Shown: positions 24,496 through 34,700 of the stretch, piece after piece
Layout of the letters: each line of letters opens with the position of its first letter
Position numbering within the stretch: the first letter of the stretch is position 1
Source of the DNA: Thermoguttaceae bacterium
GTDB taxonomy: Bacteria; Planctomycetota; Planctomycetia; Pirellulales; Thermoguttaceae
Length of the DNA: 38,742 nt
Reading direction: 5' to 3'
Assembly (NCBI GenBank): GCA_017550965.1
Contig: JAFZNK010000329.1
Span: forward strand, 1-38,742
The notes under the pieces: generated by a model
Seen by the model: the letters and a program-made list of their open reading frames with translations, nothing else
What the model was told of the DNA's origin: nothing
Database searches by the model: none
Translations under genes and position numbers: made by a program

Positions 24496-24861
24496 GTTTC
24501 AATCTCAATCGATAGACAACGGCAGGGCGTTCTTTTTGGGAAGGACCGGCTTCTTTGGCTTTTGCGGTTTCCGCTCGATCGTCTCCAGCTTCAATTTCGA
24601 GCGCGGGGCAAGGAACCTCGCAAACGCCTCGGCTTCGGAGCCTTTGGACGCGCGAATCGTCAACTCCTGATCGGCGGGAAAAGCGTCCCACGCAATATTG
24701 ACGACGCTCGCGGGGATCTCGATCGTCTTCAAATTGGAACAATTGGCAAACGCTTTTTCTCCAATCTCTTCGACGCCGTCGGAAAGCGTGATCGACGTCA
24801 ATCCGGAACAGCCGTCAAAAGCCTGGCGTTCTATTTTCACGACGTCGCCCGGAACGACGTA
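24496..24861. repeat. 366-bp near-identical repeat, copy 2
   Basis: Partner of 22180-22545, nine mismatches by eye, no gaps. It provides the present C-terminus of the fifth LRR gene. Confidence 0.9.
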
Positions 24862-27800
24862 GTTCTCCGAAACCTTTCCTTTTGGGAATTTAACGAGCGA
24901 ATTATTCTCTTTCGAGAAAAGAACCCCGTCGACGGAACGGTAGTATTCGTTCTTCGCGTCGACTTCAATCGACGTCAGGCCGTCGCAGCGGTCGAAAGGG
25001 ACCAGTCCCAAACGTCGCAGGTCTTCGGGGAGCTTAATTGTCTTGAGCGAGGCGCATCCCCAAAAACTCGTCCCCCCAATGCTGTCGACGCCCCTGGGAA
25101 CGACGTAGTTCTCGTCGGTCTTTCCCGCCGGATACTGGTAAAGAACGGTTCCTCTTTTGGAGAAAAGAACCCCGTCATGAGAACGGTAGCGTCGATTGTT
25201 TCCGTCGACGTTAATCGCCTCGAGGTTTGGACAATTCAAAAACGTCTCGAGTCCTTTTTCAACGCTTGCGGAAACGTCGATCGATTTCAGCGAAACGCTC
25301 CCGTTCAACGCGTCGATTTCGAATTCCTCGACAAGAGGCGGAATTGCGTAACGTTCCCGTTCGGACGCCGACGGATATTTGACGAGAACTCTCGGATTCC
25401 CGGACTCGTCTTTTGAGAAAAGAACCCCGTCGATCGAGCAATAGGCGGGATTCTTCGCAGCGACGTCGATCGACGTCAAGCCGACGCAGCCGGAAAACGC
25501 GTATTCGCCGATTTTGGCGACTCGTTCCGGAATAGCAAGCGTCTTCAACAGGGAACACGCCCTGAACGCCCCGTTGCCTATTTCCTCTACGCCGTCGGGA
25601 ACGACGTAGTTTTCGGCGTCTTTGCCGCGCGGGCGCTTAATGAGTCGCTTTCCGTCTTTGGAGAACAGAACCCCGTCGATCGTTTTATAGCTGGGATTGT
25701 CTTCCGCGACCTCGATAGAAGCTAACGCGTCGTATCCGCCAGTCAAAAAGTCGTTATAACCTCTTCCAAAACTAAGATAACGAACGCTTGTCGGGAAAGA
25801 AAGCGCTTTCAAAGCGTCGCAGTAGCTGAACGCATAGAGCCCCACCCGCGTCACGCCCTCGGAAACGACGATCGCATTAATCGAAGAACAATGCGCAAAC
25901 GCCTGTTTTTCAATCGTTTCGACTCCTTTGGGAACGACGTAGACGTCGGCGGCTTTCGCTTCCGGACATTTCAGGAGCGTCTTGCCGTCTTTGGAGAAAA
26001 GAACCCCGTCGATCGAACGAAACGCGGAATTCTCTTCGTCGACGTCGATCGCGGCCAGGGAAGAACAACCTTCGAAAACGTCTCGTCCTTTCTCGTCGGT
26101 TGATCGTATAAAATCGACGTAGACGCCTTTCTTTTCAAGATCTTTTTGTATCTTATCGTAATCGACGGGCGCGCGAACCGCGATCTCGGCGACGCCTCGC
26201 GGAATCCGAACGGTCTTCAGCGCGGCGCAGCCGGCAAACGCCCCTTCTCCAATCGTCTTGAGCGAATCGGGAAGAACAAGTTCCGTCAACACGCCGCAAC
26301 CGCTAAAAGCGTCCGCTTCGACAACCGCCAGAGCGTCCGGCAAAACGACCGACGCCAGCGAATAGCAACCGCCGAACGCGCGGTTTTTAATCGCGGTTAT
26401 CCCGTCGGGAAGCGCGATTGATTTCAACGACGAACAACCCTGAAACGCGCCGGATTCAACGGCGGTTACGCTCGACGGAATCTCAATCTCCGTCAGCGAA
26501 TAGCAATTGGAAAACGCGTTCGATTCGATTATCTCGACGCCCTCGGGAACAACGTATTTTTCCTGTTCGCGTCCGGCGGGATAGCGCAGAAGCGCCTTGC
26601 CGTTTTTGGAGAATAGAACCCCGTCGATTGAAGAATAGATCGGATTGTCCTCCGCGACCTCGATCGTCGTTAACGAGCGATTGCCGACGCGAGCGCTTCC
26701 GAAGCTTCCAAGACCTCCCATCGAACCGCCGATCGTTCCAAAAAGGAACGCGCTCGCAAACGCGCCGTTCCTGACGTTCGATACGCTCGCGGGCAAGACG
26801 ACCTTCGTCAACGTTCCGGGATCGCGAATCGCGTCGGCGTTAATCGTTTCGACGCCCTCGGGAACGACGAACGTTTCGTCGATTCCCCAATAGAGCTCGA
26901 GAACTTTCCCGTCGTCGCTGAGTTGATAATCGGAGTCGTCGCCGGGGGTTTTTTTGAGCGTTCCAAAAGGAACAAACGTTATTTGACTTTCTTTCGAGAT
27001 ATTGGCGAACGCTACGTCGCTATTGTTGAACGCTTTGATCCTTTTGTTATAGTCGTTTACGCTCTTTTGAACGTTGGAGTCTTTGGGAGCGCGAACCGTC
27101 AGGAAACGGTTCCCGTCAAACGCGTCGCTCGCCAAATCCTCGACGTCGCCCAAGAACGTGATCGTCGCGTTGGAATCGAGTCCGACAAAAGCGCGTCCGC
27201 CTATTTCTTTGACGTCTTCGGGAATCGTCAGCGATTTCAGCGACGCGCGACCTTCGAACGCGCTGGGCCCGACAACTTTGACGCCGTCCGGAACTCTCGA
27301 CTCTATCTCGTCGCCGAGATACCTGACGAGGGTTTTGCCGTCGTCGCTAAATCGGTAATTGACGATGGTTTCGTCAATCGGCTCTCCAAGCGGGAAAAAA
27401 ACAGTTGGGAAATCGTCGTCGCGAGGGGGAGAGTTCCTTTTAGCGACGGCTTCGTTACGATCTTTGACAAATTGTTCGACATGCGAACCTTTGGGCGCGA
27501 CGACGGCCAGAAGACGCGTCCTGACAAACGCGTCGCTCGCCAATTTCTCGACGTCGCCGGAAAACGTAACCGTCTCAAGTTTAGAACATCCGACAAACGC
27601 AAGTTCGTCTATTTCTTTGACGTTCGCCGGAACGACCAACGATTTCAACGACGCGCAGCGGCAAAACGCTTGCTCTCCGATTTTTTCGACGCTGTCCGGA
27701 AGTTTTATTTCAACTAACGCGCCGCAATGGGTAAAAGCCATTGCGGAGATTTCTTTAACCCCGTCCGGAACGGCGATCGACTTCAACGATTCGCAACCGC

Positions 27801-28287
27801 TAAACGCGTTCCTTCCGATTTTTTCAACGCTGTCCGGTAGTTTTATTTCAGCTAACGCGCCGCAGTGGATAAAGGTCATTTCGGGAATTTCTTTAACCCC
27901 GTCCGGAACGGCGATCGACTTCAACGAACGACAGGTATGAAACGCGCGCTCTTCAATCGTCTCAACGTTCTGAGGAAGATCGATTTCTTCCAACGCGAAA
28001 CAATTGGCAAACGCTCCGTTTCCAACCGTCTTAAGACTTTTCGGGAGAACGACTTTTTTCAAATTGGAACAAAAGGCGAACGCTTCGCGGCCAATAACCT
28101 CGACGCCTTCCGGAACCTTCGCTTCTTCCCCCTTGCCGACAAATTTAAGGAGCGTTTTGCCGTCGGGGCTGAGTTGACAATCAGAATTCTGAGCGACGAC
28201 AACTGAAACGAACGCGCTCAACGTAGCCAACAGAGCAAGCGTTCCAAACCCAATCTTCTTACGCGTTTCTTTGTTTTTCCACAACAT
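24505..28287 (-). CDS. Very large secreted BspA-type LRR protein
   Basis: At 1260 aa this is the largest array member. The ATG at 28287 follows GAAGGAAG. Signal peptide: KKIGFGTLALLATLSAFVSVVVA. It contains three sections each opening with an SDDGK/SPDGKTL-type leader (near residues 39, 320 and 455), as if three LRR proteins had fused. Six SIDGVLFSK-type blocks are spread through the last section. Within the first section, two copies of a unit near DGVKEIPEMTFIHCGALAEI are almost identical, a sign of recent internal duplication. The C-terminal 119 codons are a near-perfect copy of the neighbouring gene's end, including the Lys/Pro-rich tail. The promoter is at 28377-28406. Probably surface-exposed. 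Confidence 0.88.
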   Translation of the reverse strand: MLWKNKETRKKIGFGTLALLATLSAFVSVVVAQNSDCQLSPDGKTLLKFVGKGEEAKVPEGVEVIGREAFAFCSNLKKVVLPKSLKTVGNGAFANCFALEEIDLPQNVETIEERAFHTCRSLKSIAVPDGVKEIPEMTFIHCGALAEIKLPDSVEKIGRNAFSGCESLKSIAVPDGVKEISAMAFTHCGALVEIKLPDSVEKIGEQAFCRCASLKSLVVPANVKEIDELAFVGCSKLETVTFSGDVEKLASDAFVRTRLLAVVAPKGSHVEQFVKDRNEAVAKRNSPPRDDDFPTVFFPLGEPIDETIVNYRFSDDGKTLVRYLGDEIESRVPDGVKVVGPSAFEGRASLKSLTIPEDVKEIGGRAFVGLDSNATITFLGDVEDLASDAFDGNRFLTVRAPKDSNVQKSVNDYNKRIKAFNNSDVAFANISKESQITFVPFGTLKKTPGDDSDYQLSDDGKVLELYWGIDETFVVPEGVETINADAIRDPGTLTKVVLPASVSNVRNGAFASAFLFGTIGGSMGGLGSFGSARVGNRSLTTIEVAEDNPIYSSIDGVLFSKNGKALLRYPAGREQEKYVVPEGVEIIESNAFSNCYSLTEIEIPSSVTAVESGAFQGCSSLKSIALPDGITAIKNRAFGGCYSLASVVLPDALAVVEADAFSGCGVLTELVLPDSLKTIGEGAFAGCAALKTVRIPRGVAEIAVRAPVDYDKIQKDLEKKGVYVDFIRSTDEKGRDVFEGCSSLAAIDVDEENSAFRSIDGVLFSKDGKTLLKCPEAKAADVYVVPKGVETIEKQAFAHCSSINAIVVSEGVTRVGLYAFSYCDALKALSFPTSVRYLSFGRGYNDFLTGGYDALASIEVAEDNPSYKTIDGVLFSKDGKRLIKRPRGKDAENYVVPDGVEEIGNGAFRACSLLKTLAIPERVAKIGEYAFSGCVGLTSIDVAAKNPAYCSIDGVLFSKDESGNPRVLVKYPSASERERYAIPPLVEEFEIDALNGSVSLKSIDVSASVEKGLETFLNCPNLEAINVDGNNRRYRSHDGVLFSKRGTVLYQYPAGKTDENYVVPRGVDSIGGTSFWGCASLKTIKLPEDLRRLGLVPFDRCDGLTSIEVDAKNEYYRSVDGVLFSKENNSLVKFPKGKVSENYVVPGDVVKIERQAFDGCSGLTSITLSDGVEEIGEKAFANCSNLKTIEIPASVVNIAWDAFPADQELTIRASKGSEAEAFARFLAPRSKLKLETIERKPQKPKKPVLPKKNALPLSID

Positions 28288-28376
28288 CGCTTCTTCCTTC
28301 GCTTATCGCAGGCCGACAGCTTCGTTTAACGTCTTTTCGACGTCGATCTCGCAACCCGAGTGTTTCTTCGCAAACG

Positions 28377-28406
28377 CTTATATCGACAAGTTTGAGTCAA
28401 CGTCAA
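28377..28406 (-). promoter_or_regulatory. Sigma-70-like promoter of the fifth LRR gene
   Basis: On the minus strand, TTGACG (28401-28406), an 18-base spacer and TATAAG (28377-28382) lie about 90 bases before the start codon. Confidence 0.6.
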
Positions 28407-28520
28407 TTAATTCGCGACTACATAAGCGCGCCGCGTTTGTTTCAACGTATTATAATCCCCCAAAAAACACGTCGCTAACGATACATCGCTTGTCGAACCA
28501 ATCTCCCGCAAAAACGCTCG

Positions 28521-30527
28521 TCAAAGGGGCGAGTAATTGATTTTATTCTCTTTGGCGTACCGTTCGGCGTAAGAGCCTTTTGGCGCGACAATCGTTAGTG
28601 AACGAACTTTGAGAAAGGCGTTTTTATCAATATTCTCGACGCTTTCAGGGATTACGATCGTTTTCAACGAGGAACATCCGTCAAATGCGCTCTCGCCGAT
28701 CGATTTAACATTCTTCGGAACGTCGAACGATTTTAGAGAAGAACAATAGGAGAACGCTTTTTCTCCTATTGCCTCGACGCTTTCAGGAAGAACAACTTCT
28801 TCCAACGAGCGGCAACCGGCAAACGCAAAGGGCGCGACTTCTTTGCAATTTTCCGGGAAAACAAACGATTTTAACGCCTTACAGCCCAAAAACGCTCCTG
28901 CCTCAATATTTTCGACGCTTTCCGAAAGAACGATTTCTTTTAACGAATCGCATCCGGAAAACGCGCCGCTACCGATTCGTTGAACGCCTTTTGGAACGAC
29001 GACCGACTTTAACGAACGGCATTCGTTGAACGCGCAGCCTCCAACGACCTCGACTCCTTCGGGAACGACAATTTCTTCCAACGAACGGCAAAAGGCGAAA
29101 GTACGAGGCGCGATTGTTTTAACGTCTTGCGGAATAACGAACGTTTTTAAAGAGTCGCAATACTCAAACGCGCTTTCTGCTATTTCGTCAACCTCTTTCG
29201 GAAGATCGATTCTTTCCAACGCGGAACAATTTTTAAACGCTCCCGCGCCGATCTTCCTGACGCTTTTCGGAACGACGACCGTCTTAATCGTACTGCAATC
29301 GCTAAAAACCGCCGCGCCGATATTGACGACGCCGTCTGGAATCCAAAAGAAATCAACGTCGGTTTTTCTGGACGCAAACATAAGTTCTTTGCCGTCCCCG
29401 GAACAAAGCGCTCCGTTAACGACGCGGAAATTAGGATTATTCTCCGACACGGCGATCGACTTCAACGACGACTCTGCAAACGCGTCGAAAGCAATCTTTT
29501 CAACAGATTCCGGAATCTCAATCGTCTCCAATAGAGTATGAGAAAAAGCGCCTTCTTCAATCGATCGAACGCTCTTTGGAATAACGATTCTCTTTAACGA
29601 AGAACAAAATGAAAACGCTTCTTTGCCAATCTCTTCGACGCCTTCCGGAAGAACGATCGACGACGCTTGACAGCCGTAAAAAGCTCGTGGGCCGACAACG
29701 TTGACGCTTTTCGGAACGACTATTGAATCTACTGAACAATTGGCAAACGCGTAAGGAGCGATCGTTTCGACGTCGTCGGGAACGACATAAGAATCTTTGT
29801 CGATTTTTGAGGGAACGCGCGTCAGCGTTTTCACGTCTCTGGAAAAAAGAGCCCCGTCGATCGACAGGAACGTCACGTTGTTTTCCGCAACGCTAATCGC
29901 CGTCAATTCGTCGGTTCCAATGAAGACGCCGTCGCCAAGAATCTCAAGACTCTCCGGAAAAGAAACCGTCTCCAATTTGCGACAACAATAAAACGCGTCG
30001 TCGCCTATCGTCGTCACGCCTTCCGGAACAACGACCGACTTAAGGAAACAACAAAACGAAAACGCGTCCGCCTCAATAATTTCGACGCCGTCCGGAACAA
30101 CAAACACTTCTCCGTCCTTACGTTGCGGGTATTTGATCAGAGTCTTTTTGTCTTTTGAGAAAAGAACTCCGTCGATCGAGCGGTAATTCGCGTTATCCTC
30201 CGCGACTTCGATGGACTTCAACGCGTTGGAACGACTGAACGCGCGATCGCAGACGACTGCGACGCTCTCCGGAACGACGATCTTGCTCAAAAAATGGTCG
30301 TCCCCAAAAGCCCTTGTCTCGATCGTTTCGACGCCGTCCGGAACAGTAAAGACGGAACCCCTCCCCCAATAGCGCTCAAAAGTCCTTCCGTCGGGGCTAA
30401 GATCGTATTCGGCGTTTTTTTCTCCGTCCAACTGCGCAGAGGCAAAGGGAATGAAAAAAAACGCGCAACAACACGCCGTTAGCATGCTGAAAACGAATCG
30501 GCAATGTCTATCGTTCGTTAAAAACAT
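28521..30527 (-). CDS. Secreted BspA-type LRR protein
   Basis: A 668-aa protein. The start at 30527 (MFLTNDRHCRF) follows GAGGT. Signal peptide: VFSMLTACCCAFFFIPFASA, cleaved before QLDGE. The N-terminal half alternates LRR_5 repeats with RSIDGVLFSKDKKTLIKYPQ-type blocks. The C-terminal half is uninterrupted LRRs of the type IGSGAFSGCDSLKEIVLSES, and the protein ends in KENKINYSPL. The last codons and the following 11 bases are nearly identical to the end of the next gene upstream (30600-30615), marking a paired duplication. It is 73 bases from that gene and probably in one transcript with it. Confidence 0.88.
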   Translation of the reverse strand: MFLTNDRHCRFVFSMLTACCCAFFFIPFASAQLDGEKNAEYDLSPDGRTFERYWGRGSVFTVPDGVETIETRAFGDDHFLSKIVVPESVAVVCDRAFSRSNALKSIEVAEDNANYRSIDGVLFSKDKKTLIKYPQRKDGEVFVVPDGVEIIEADAFSFCCFLKSVVVPEGVTTIGDDAFYCCRKLETVSFPESLEILGDGVFIGTDELTAISVAENNVTFLSIDGALFSRDVKTLTRVPSKIDKDSYVVPDDVETIAPYAFANCSVDSIVVPKSVNVVGPRAFYGCQASSIVLPEGVEEIGKEAFSFCSSLKRIVIPKSVRSIEEGAFSHTLLETIEIPESVEKIAFDAFAESSLKSIAVSENNPNFRVVNGALCSGDGKELMFASRKTDVDFFWIPDGVVNIGAAVFSDCSTIKTVVVPKSVRKIGAGAFKNCSALERIDLPKEVDEIAESAFEYCDSLKTFVIPQDVKTIAPRTFAFCRSLEEIVVPEGVEVVGGCAFNECRSLKSVVVPKGVQRIGSGAFSGCDSLKEIVLSESVENIEAGAFLGCKALKSFVFPENCKEVAPFAFAGCRSLEEVVLPESVEAIGEKAFSYCSSLKSFDVPKNVKSIGESAFDGCSSLKTIVIPESVENIDKNAFLKVRSLTIVAPKGSYAERYAKENKINYSPL

Positions 30528-30600
30528 TTGCTTAACCTCTTATCCCGTAAGTCCTCGTGCTGAACGTTTATTCAAACGCGACGTTGACTCGCGTTCCCCG

Positions 30601-31647
30601 TCAAAGGGGCGAGTAGTTGATTTTCCATCCTTTGGCGTATTCCTCGCCTGGGGAGCCTTTGGGCGCGACAATCGTCAGACCGTCGACGGGGGAGATCGCC
30701 AAAAAATCGATTTTTTCCACGCTTGACGGAATGATCGTCGACTTCAGCGAGTCGCAATGATCAAACGTTCCTTTAGGGATTTCTTTGACGCCTGAGGGAA
30801 CGACAAACGTTTCCAGCGAGGAACAGCCGGCAAAAGCGCCGGCGCCTATTTCCCGGACGCCGTCGGAAAAGTCGATTCTTTTGAGCGAACGGCAAAAATT
30901 GAAAGCGCGCGCTCCGATCCTTTCGACGTTTTTTGAGACCTTGACGTCTTCTAACCAGTCGCAGCCGTAAAACGCGCAGGGCGCTATTTCTTTAACGCTG
31001 TCCGGAAGAACAATCGACGTCAACGAAGAACAGTTGCAAAACGCGTAGGAACCAATCGTTTCGACGCCGTCCGGGACGACAAACGAACCTTTGATTCTTC
31101 TTACCGGATGAAAAGAGGAATCGTCGACAAAGACGATCGGTTCGACGACGTCGCCCGTCTCGTGGTCGATCGAAGCGCTTCGAACGATCGCTTCCGGAAC
31201 GCTTAAGAGCGTTTTTCCGTCTTTGGAATAAAGAACGCCGTCGATCGAACAAAAATTGGGATTGTCCTCCGCGACTTCGAACGCCTCCAGACAACGGCAA
31301 TCGCGAAACCCTCTTCTTGCAATTTCCTTGAGACTTGCCGGAACGACGATCGTCCTCAGCCCCGTAGAATTGATCTTTGGAGCGACTCCCCACGCTTCGG
31401 AAAGATGATCGAAGGCGGAGTCGGCGATAACCTCGACGCCTTCGGGAATCGTCAAGAGTTTCCCGGTTCCAATATAGTCGAAGAAGATTTTCCCGTCGGC
31501 GCTGAGGTTGCTCCCGGCGACGGTTTTGACGCTCAAACTCGCCTTTTGAGAATCCGGTCTTAAACCGATCAAAACGCATACGACAACCAGCGCGACGAGC
31601 GCCGACGTCAACGCGAACCAGGACGGCTCGTAAGTCTTGGAATCCAT
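30601..31647 (-). CDS. Short membrane-anchored BspA-type LRR protein
   Basis: A 348-aa protein, the shortest of the array. The ATG at 31647 follows GAAGGA. The N-terminus (FALTSALVALVVVCVLIGL) is a hydrophobic segment without a clear AxA cleavage site, so it is more likely a membrane anchor than a cleaved signal. A leader (SADGKIFFDYIGTGKLLTIP) is followed by LRR_5 repeats, with one CSIDGVLYSKDGKTLLSVPE block and a unique acidic insert after it (about residues 165-195, HETGDVVEPIVFVDDS). It ends in GWKINYSPL like its neighbour. It probably presents LRRs outside the membrane. Confidence 0.85.
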   Translation of the reverse strand: MDSKTYEPSWFALTSALVALVVVCVLIGLRPDSQKASLSVKTVAGSNLSADGKIFFDYIGTGKLLTIPEGVEVIADSAFDHLSEAWGVAPKINSTGLRTIVVPASLKEIARRGFRDCRCLEAFEVAEDNPNFCSIDGVLYSKDGKTLLSVPEAIVRSASIDHETGDVVEPIVFVDDSSFHPVRRIKGSFVVPDGVETIGSYAFCNCSSLTSIVLPDSVKEIAPCAFYGCDWLEDVKVSKNVERIGARAFNFCRSLKRIDFSDGVREIGAGAFAGCSSLETFVVPSGVKEIPKGTFDHCDSLKSTIIPSSVEKIDFLAISPVDGLTIVAPKGSPGEEYAKGWKINYSPL

Positions 31648-31671
31648 AACAATATCCTTCTCTCATTGTTC

Positions 31672-31707
31672 GGACTCCGCGTTGCGCTTCGTCGCGACGC
31701 GGAATCC
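31672..31707. promoter_or_regulatory. Strong inverted repeat between two LRR genes
   Basis: GGACTCCGCGT (31672-31682) pairs with ACGCGGAATCC (31697-31707) with one mismatch. With no T run it could slow transcription between the genes, stabilise the mRNA, or bind a regulator. Confidence 0.45.
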
Positions 31708-31725
31708 GTTTAGACGCGTCGTCGA

Positions 31726-34700
31726 TCAGTCGAGCGGCTCAAAGTTGACGCTACGCTCTTTGACGTACGACGCGACGATCGTTTTCGAGATTTCTTCGTT
31801 AAATTCTTTGACGAACGCTTCGGCGCAAGACTCTTTAGGCGCGCGAATCGTCAGGAAACGCGATTGCCAAAACGCTTTTGGGTCGATCGATTCGACGTTT
31901 CCGAGAAGCGTAACCGTCTTTAACGAAGGACATTCGGCAAACGCGAACGCTTCAATAGTTGCGACGCTTTTGGGAACGACGATCGTCTTCAGGGAAGAAC
32001 ATTGAAGAAAAACTCGGTCGCCAAGTTTTTCGAGGGCGTCGGGGAGAACGACGCTCTCCAGCGAGGAACAATTAACGAAGGCTGCGGAAGCGATCTCTTT
32101 AAGGTCTTTTGGCAAGACGATCGTCTTCAACGACTTGCAACTGTTAAAGGCGGCGACGTCGATCGTCTCGACGCTTTCGGGGAGGAGGACTTCTTCGAGC
32201 GACGAACAATCATGGAACGTCTGGGGGCCGATTCTCTTTAGACCTTCCGGAAGAACTATTGTTCTCAGCGACGCGCAACCTCGAAACGCCTCGCGTCCGA
32301 GTTGTTCGACGCCTTCGGGAACAACCAGTTCCGCCAACGTGGAGCATCCGTTGAATGTGAAATCGCGAATTTCCCTGACGCCTTCTGGAACGACGAACGA
32401 CGTCAGCGCGGAGCATCCGTTGAACGCGAACGCGCCGATTTCTTTGCAACTCTCGGGCAAATTGATCGTTTTCATCGAGGAACAATACAAAAACGATCTA
32501 TCTCCTATTTTTTCAAGGTTTTTAGACAGTTCGATCCGGGTCAGCGAGGAACACCCGGCAAACGCGTCGTTTTCGATCTCCCTGACGGAATCAGGGACGA
32601 CGATCGACGTCGCGGCGCTGCCGCTAAACGCGCCCGCGCCTATCTTAACGATTCCGTCCGGAATACGGCAGTTTTCGGCGACGTTCGGAGCGCCGACGAG
32701 CGTCTTTCCGTCTTTGGAACACAGAAAACCGTCGATCACGAGAAAATTAGGATTGTTCTGGGAAATGTTGAACGACTTCAACGACGAACAGCCCGTGAAC
32801 ACGCCGTTTCCAAGTTCTTCAACAGTTTCGGGCACGTCGCACGTCTCCAGCGAAGAACAATGCGCAAACGCCTCGTCGTGAATCGTTTTAACGCTTTTGG
32901 GAAGGACGACCTTTTTCAGCGAGCGACAGAAACGAAACGCGCTGTGTCCAATTGTTTCAAGATTCTTCGACAATTCGACGCTCTCCAGCGAATCGCAAAA
33001 CATGAACGCGCAGTCGCCGAGCGCTTTGACGCTGTCGGGAAGAACGACCGACTTAATACGGCCATGACCTTCGAACGCGCGCGATCCGATTACTTCGACG
33101 CCGTCCGGAACGACGAACGGTTCTTTTTTGGGGCTTGACGGCGCCCATAGAAGGGTCTTTCCGTCTTTGGAACAAAGAACTCCGTCGATCGAACGATAGG
33201 AAGGATTGTCTTCGGCGACTTCAATCGATTCGAGCGAATAACAAGATTGAAATCCGCCTTTAATTTGTTTGACGCTTTTCGGAATAACGATCGTTTTCAA
33301 CATGGAAAAATCGCCTCGCGGGTCGTTTCCAGAGGCGCGGAGATCGAAAGTAAAACCGCCGACAGCCTCGACTCCGTTGGGAATTGTCGCTTTTTTACCT
33401 TTTCCAATGTACTCGTAGAGGATTTTCCCGTCTGCGCTGAGCCGAAACGTCGAGGCGATCTCCTCTTCTTCGCTGATCGTTTCAAATTTGATATTCTTTT
33501 CTTTCGCATACCGCTCGGCGTAGGAACCTTTATGCGCGCGAACGGAGCTTGTCGAGTTAAACGCGTCGTCGGAAATGGACGAAACGTTCTCGGGAATCGT
33601 CAGCGTCTTGAGCCGGGAACATCCCGCGAACGCGCGCGCCCCGATTTTTTCGAGCGTTTCAGGAAGTTTGATCGTCTCCAATTGCGAACACCCGTCGAAA
33701 GCGTCGTCGACAATCTCTTTGACTCCCTTTGGAACGTCGTAATTTACCTGCTTTAACGCAGGAGGATATTTGACAAGAACCGTTCGATCTTTGGAAAAAA
33801 GAGCGTGGTCTGACAAGAAAAACTGATTGCCCTGACCGGGACTAATACTTCTCAAACTGAGACAACCGACAAAAGCCTCGGGGTCGATCTCCTTCGTTTC
33901 TTCGGACAGGCCAAGACCGCTAAGTTGACGGCAATTTGCAAAGGCATATTTTTCAATACGTTCGACGCCTTTGGGAACGCTGTAATGCTCGATATTGCGC
34001 AGAGCCTCCGGGCATTTAATCAACGTTTTGCCGTCTTTGGAGCACAGAACCCCTCCAATTGAACTAAAGACGGGATTATCGTCGACGTAAATCCCCGTCA
34101 ACGAATCGTTTTCATAAATAGTCTGTTCGCCGAGACTCTTAAGACTTGAAGGAAGAGCGATCGTCTCCAATTTGCGACATCCGTAAAACGCTTTGTCGCC
34201 AATCGCCGTCACGCCTTCCGGAATAACGATCGATCTAATCGACGCGCAATTCATAAAAGCTTCCGACGCGATCGTTTCGACTCCGTCCGGAACATAATAG
34301 ACCTCGTCCGATTTTGTCTCGGGATATTTGATCAACGTCTTGCCGTCGTTGGAAAATTGAACGTCCTCATTTGAACGTTCGGCGGTTTCCGGCGCTTCGC
34401 GCTCGCCCCCTTCCCTTCCCCTCGGGTAAAACAGAAGCGTTTTGCCGTCTTTGGAATAAAGAACTCCGTCGATCGACCGGAAGAACGGATTGTCTTCCGC
34501 GACGTAAACGGACTTGACGTGGGTATAATTTTCAAACGCTCCGTCCCCGATATGTTCGACGCTCGTCGGCAAAGAAATCGTCGCCAGAAAACCGCCGCTT
34601 ATCGCATTGTCTCCAATAGTCTTTACGCCGTTCGGAATAACGACGGTTTTAAGGAAAAAACAATATTGAAGCGCCCCCGCTTCTATCGTTTCGACGCCTT

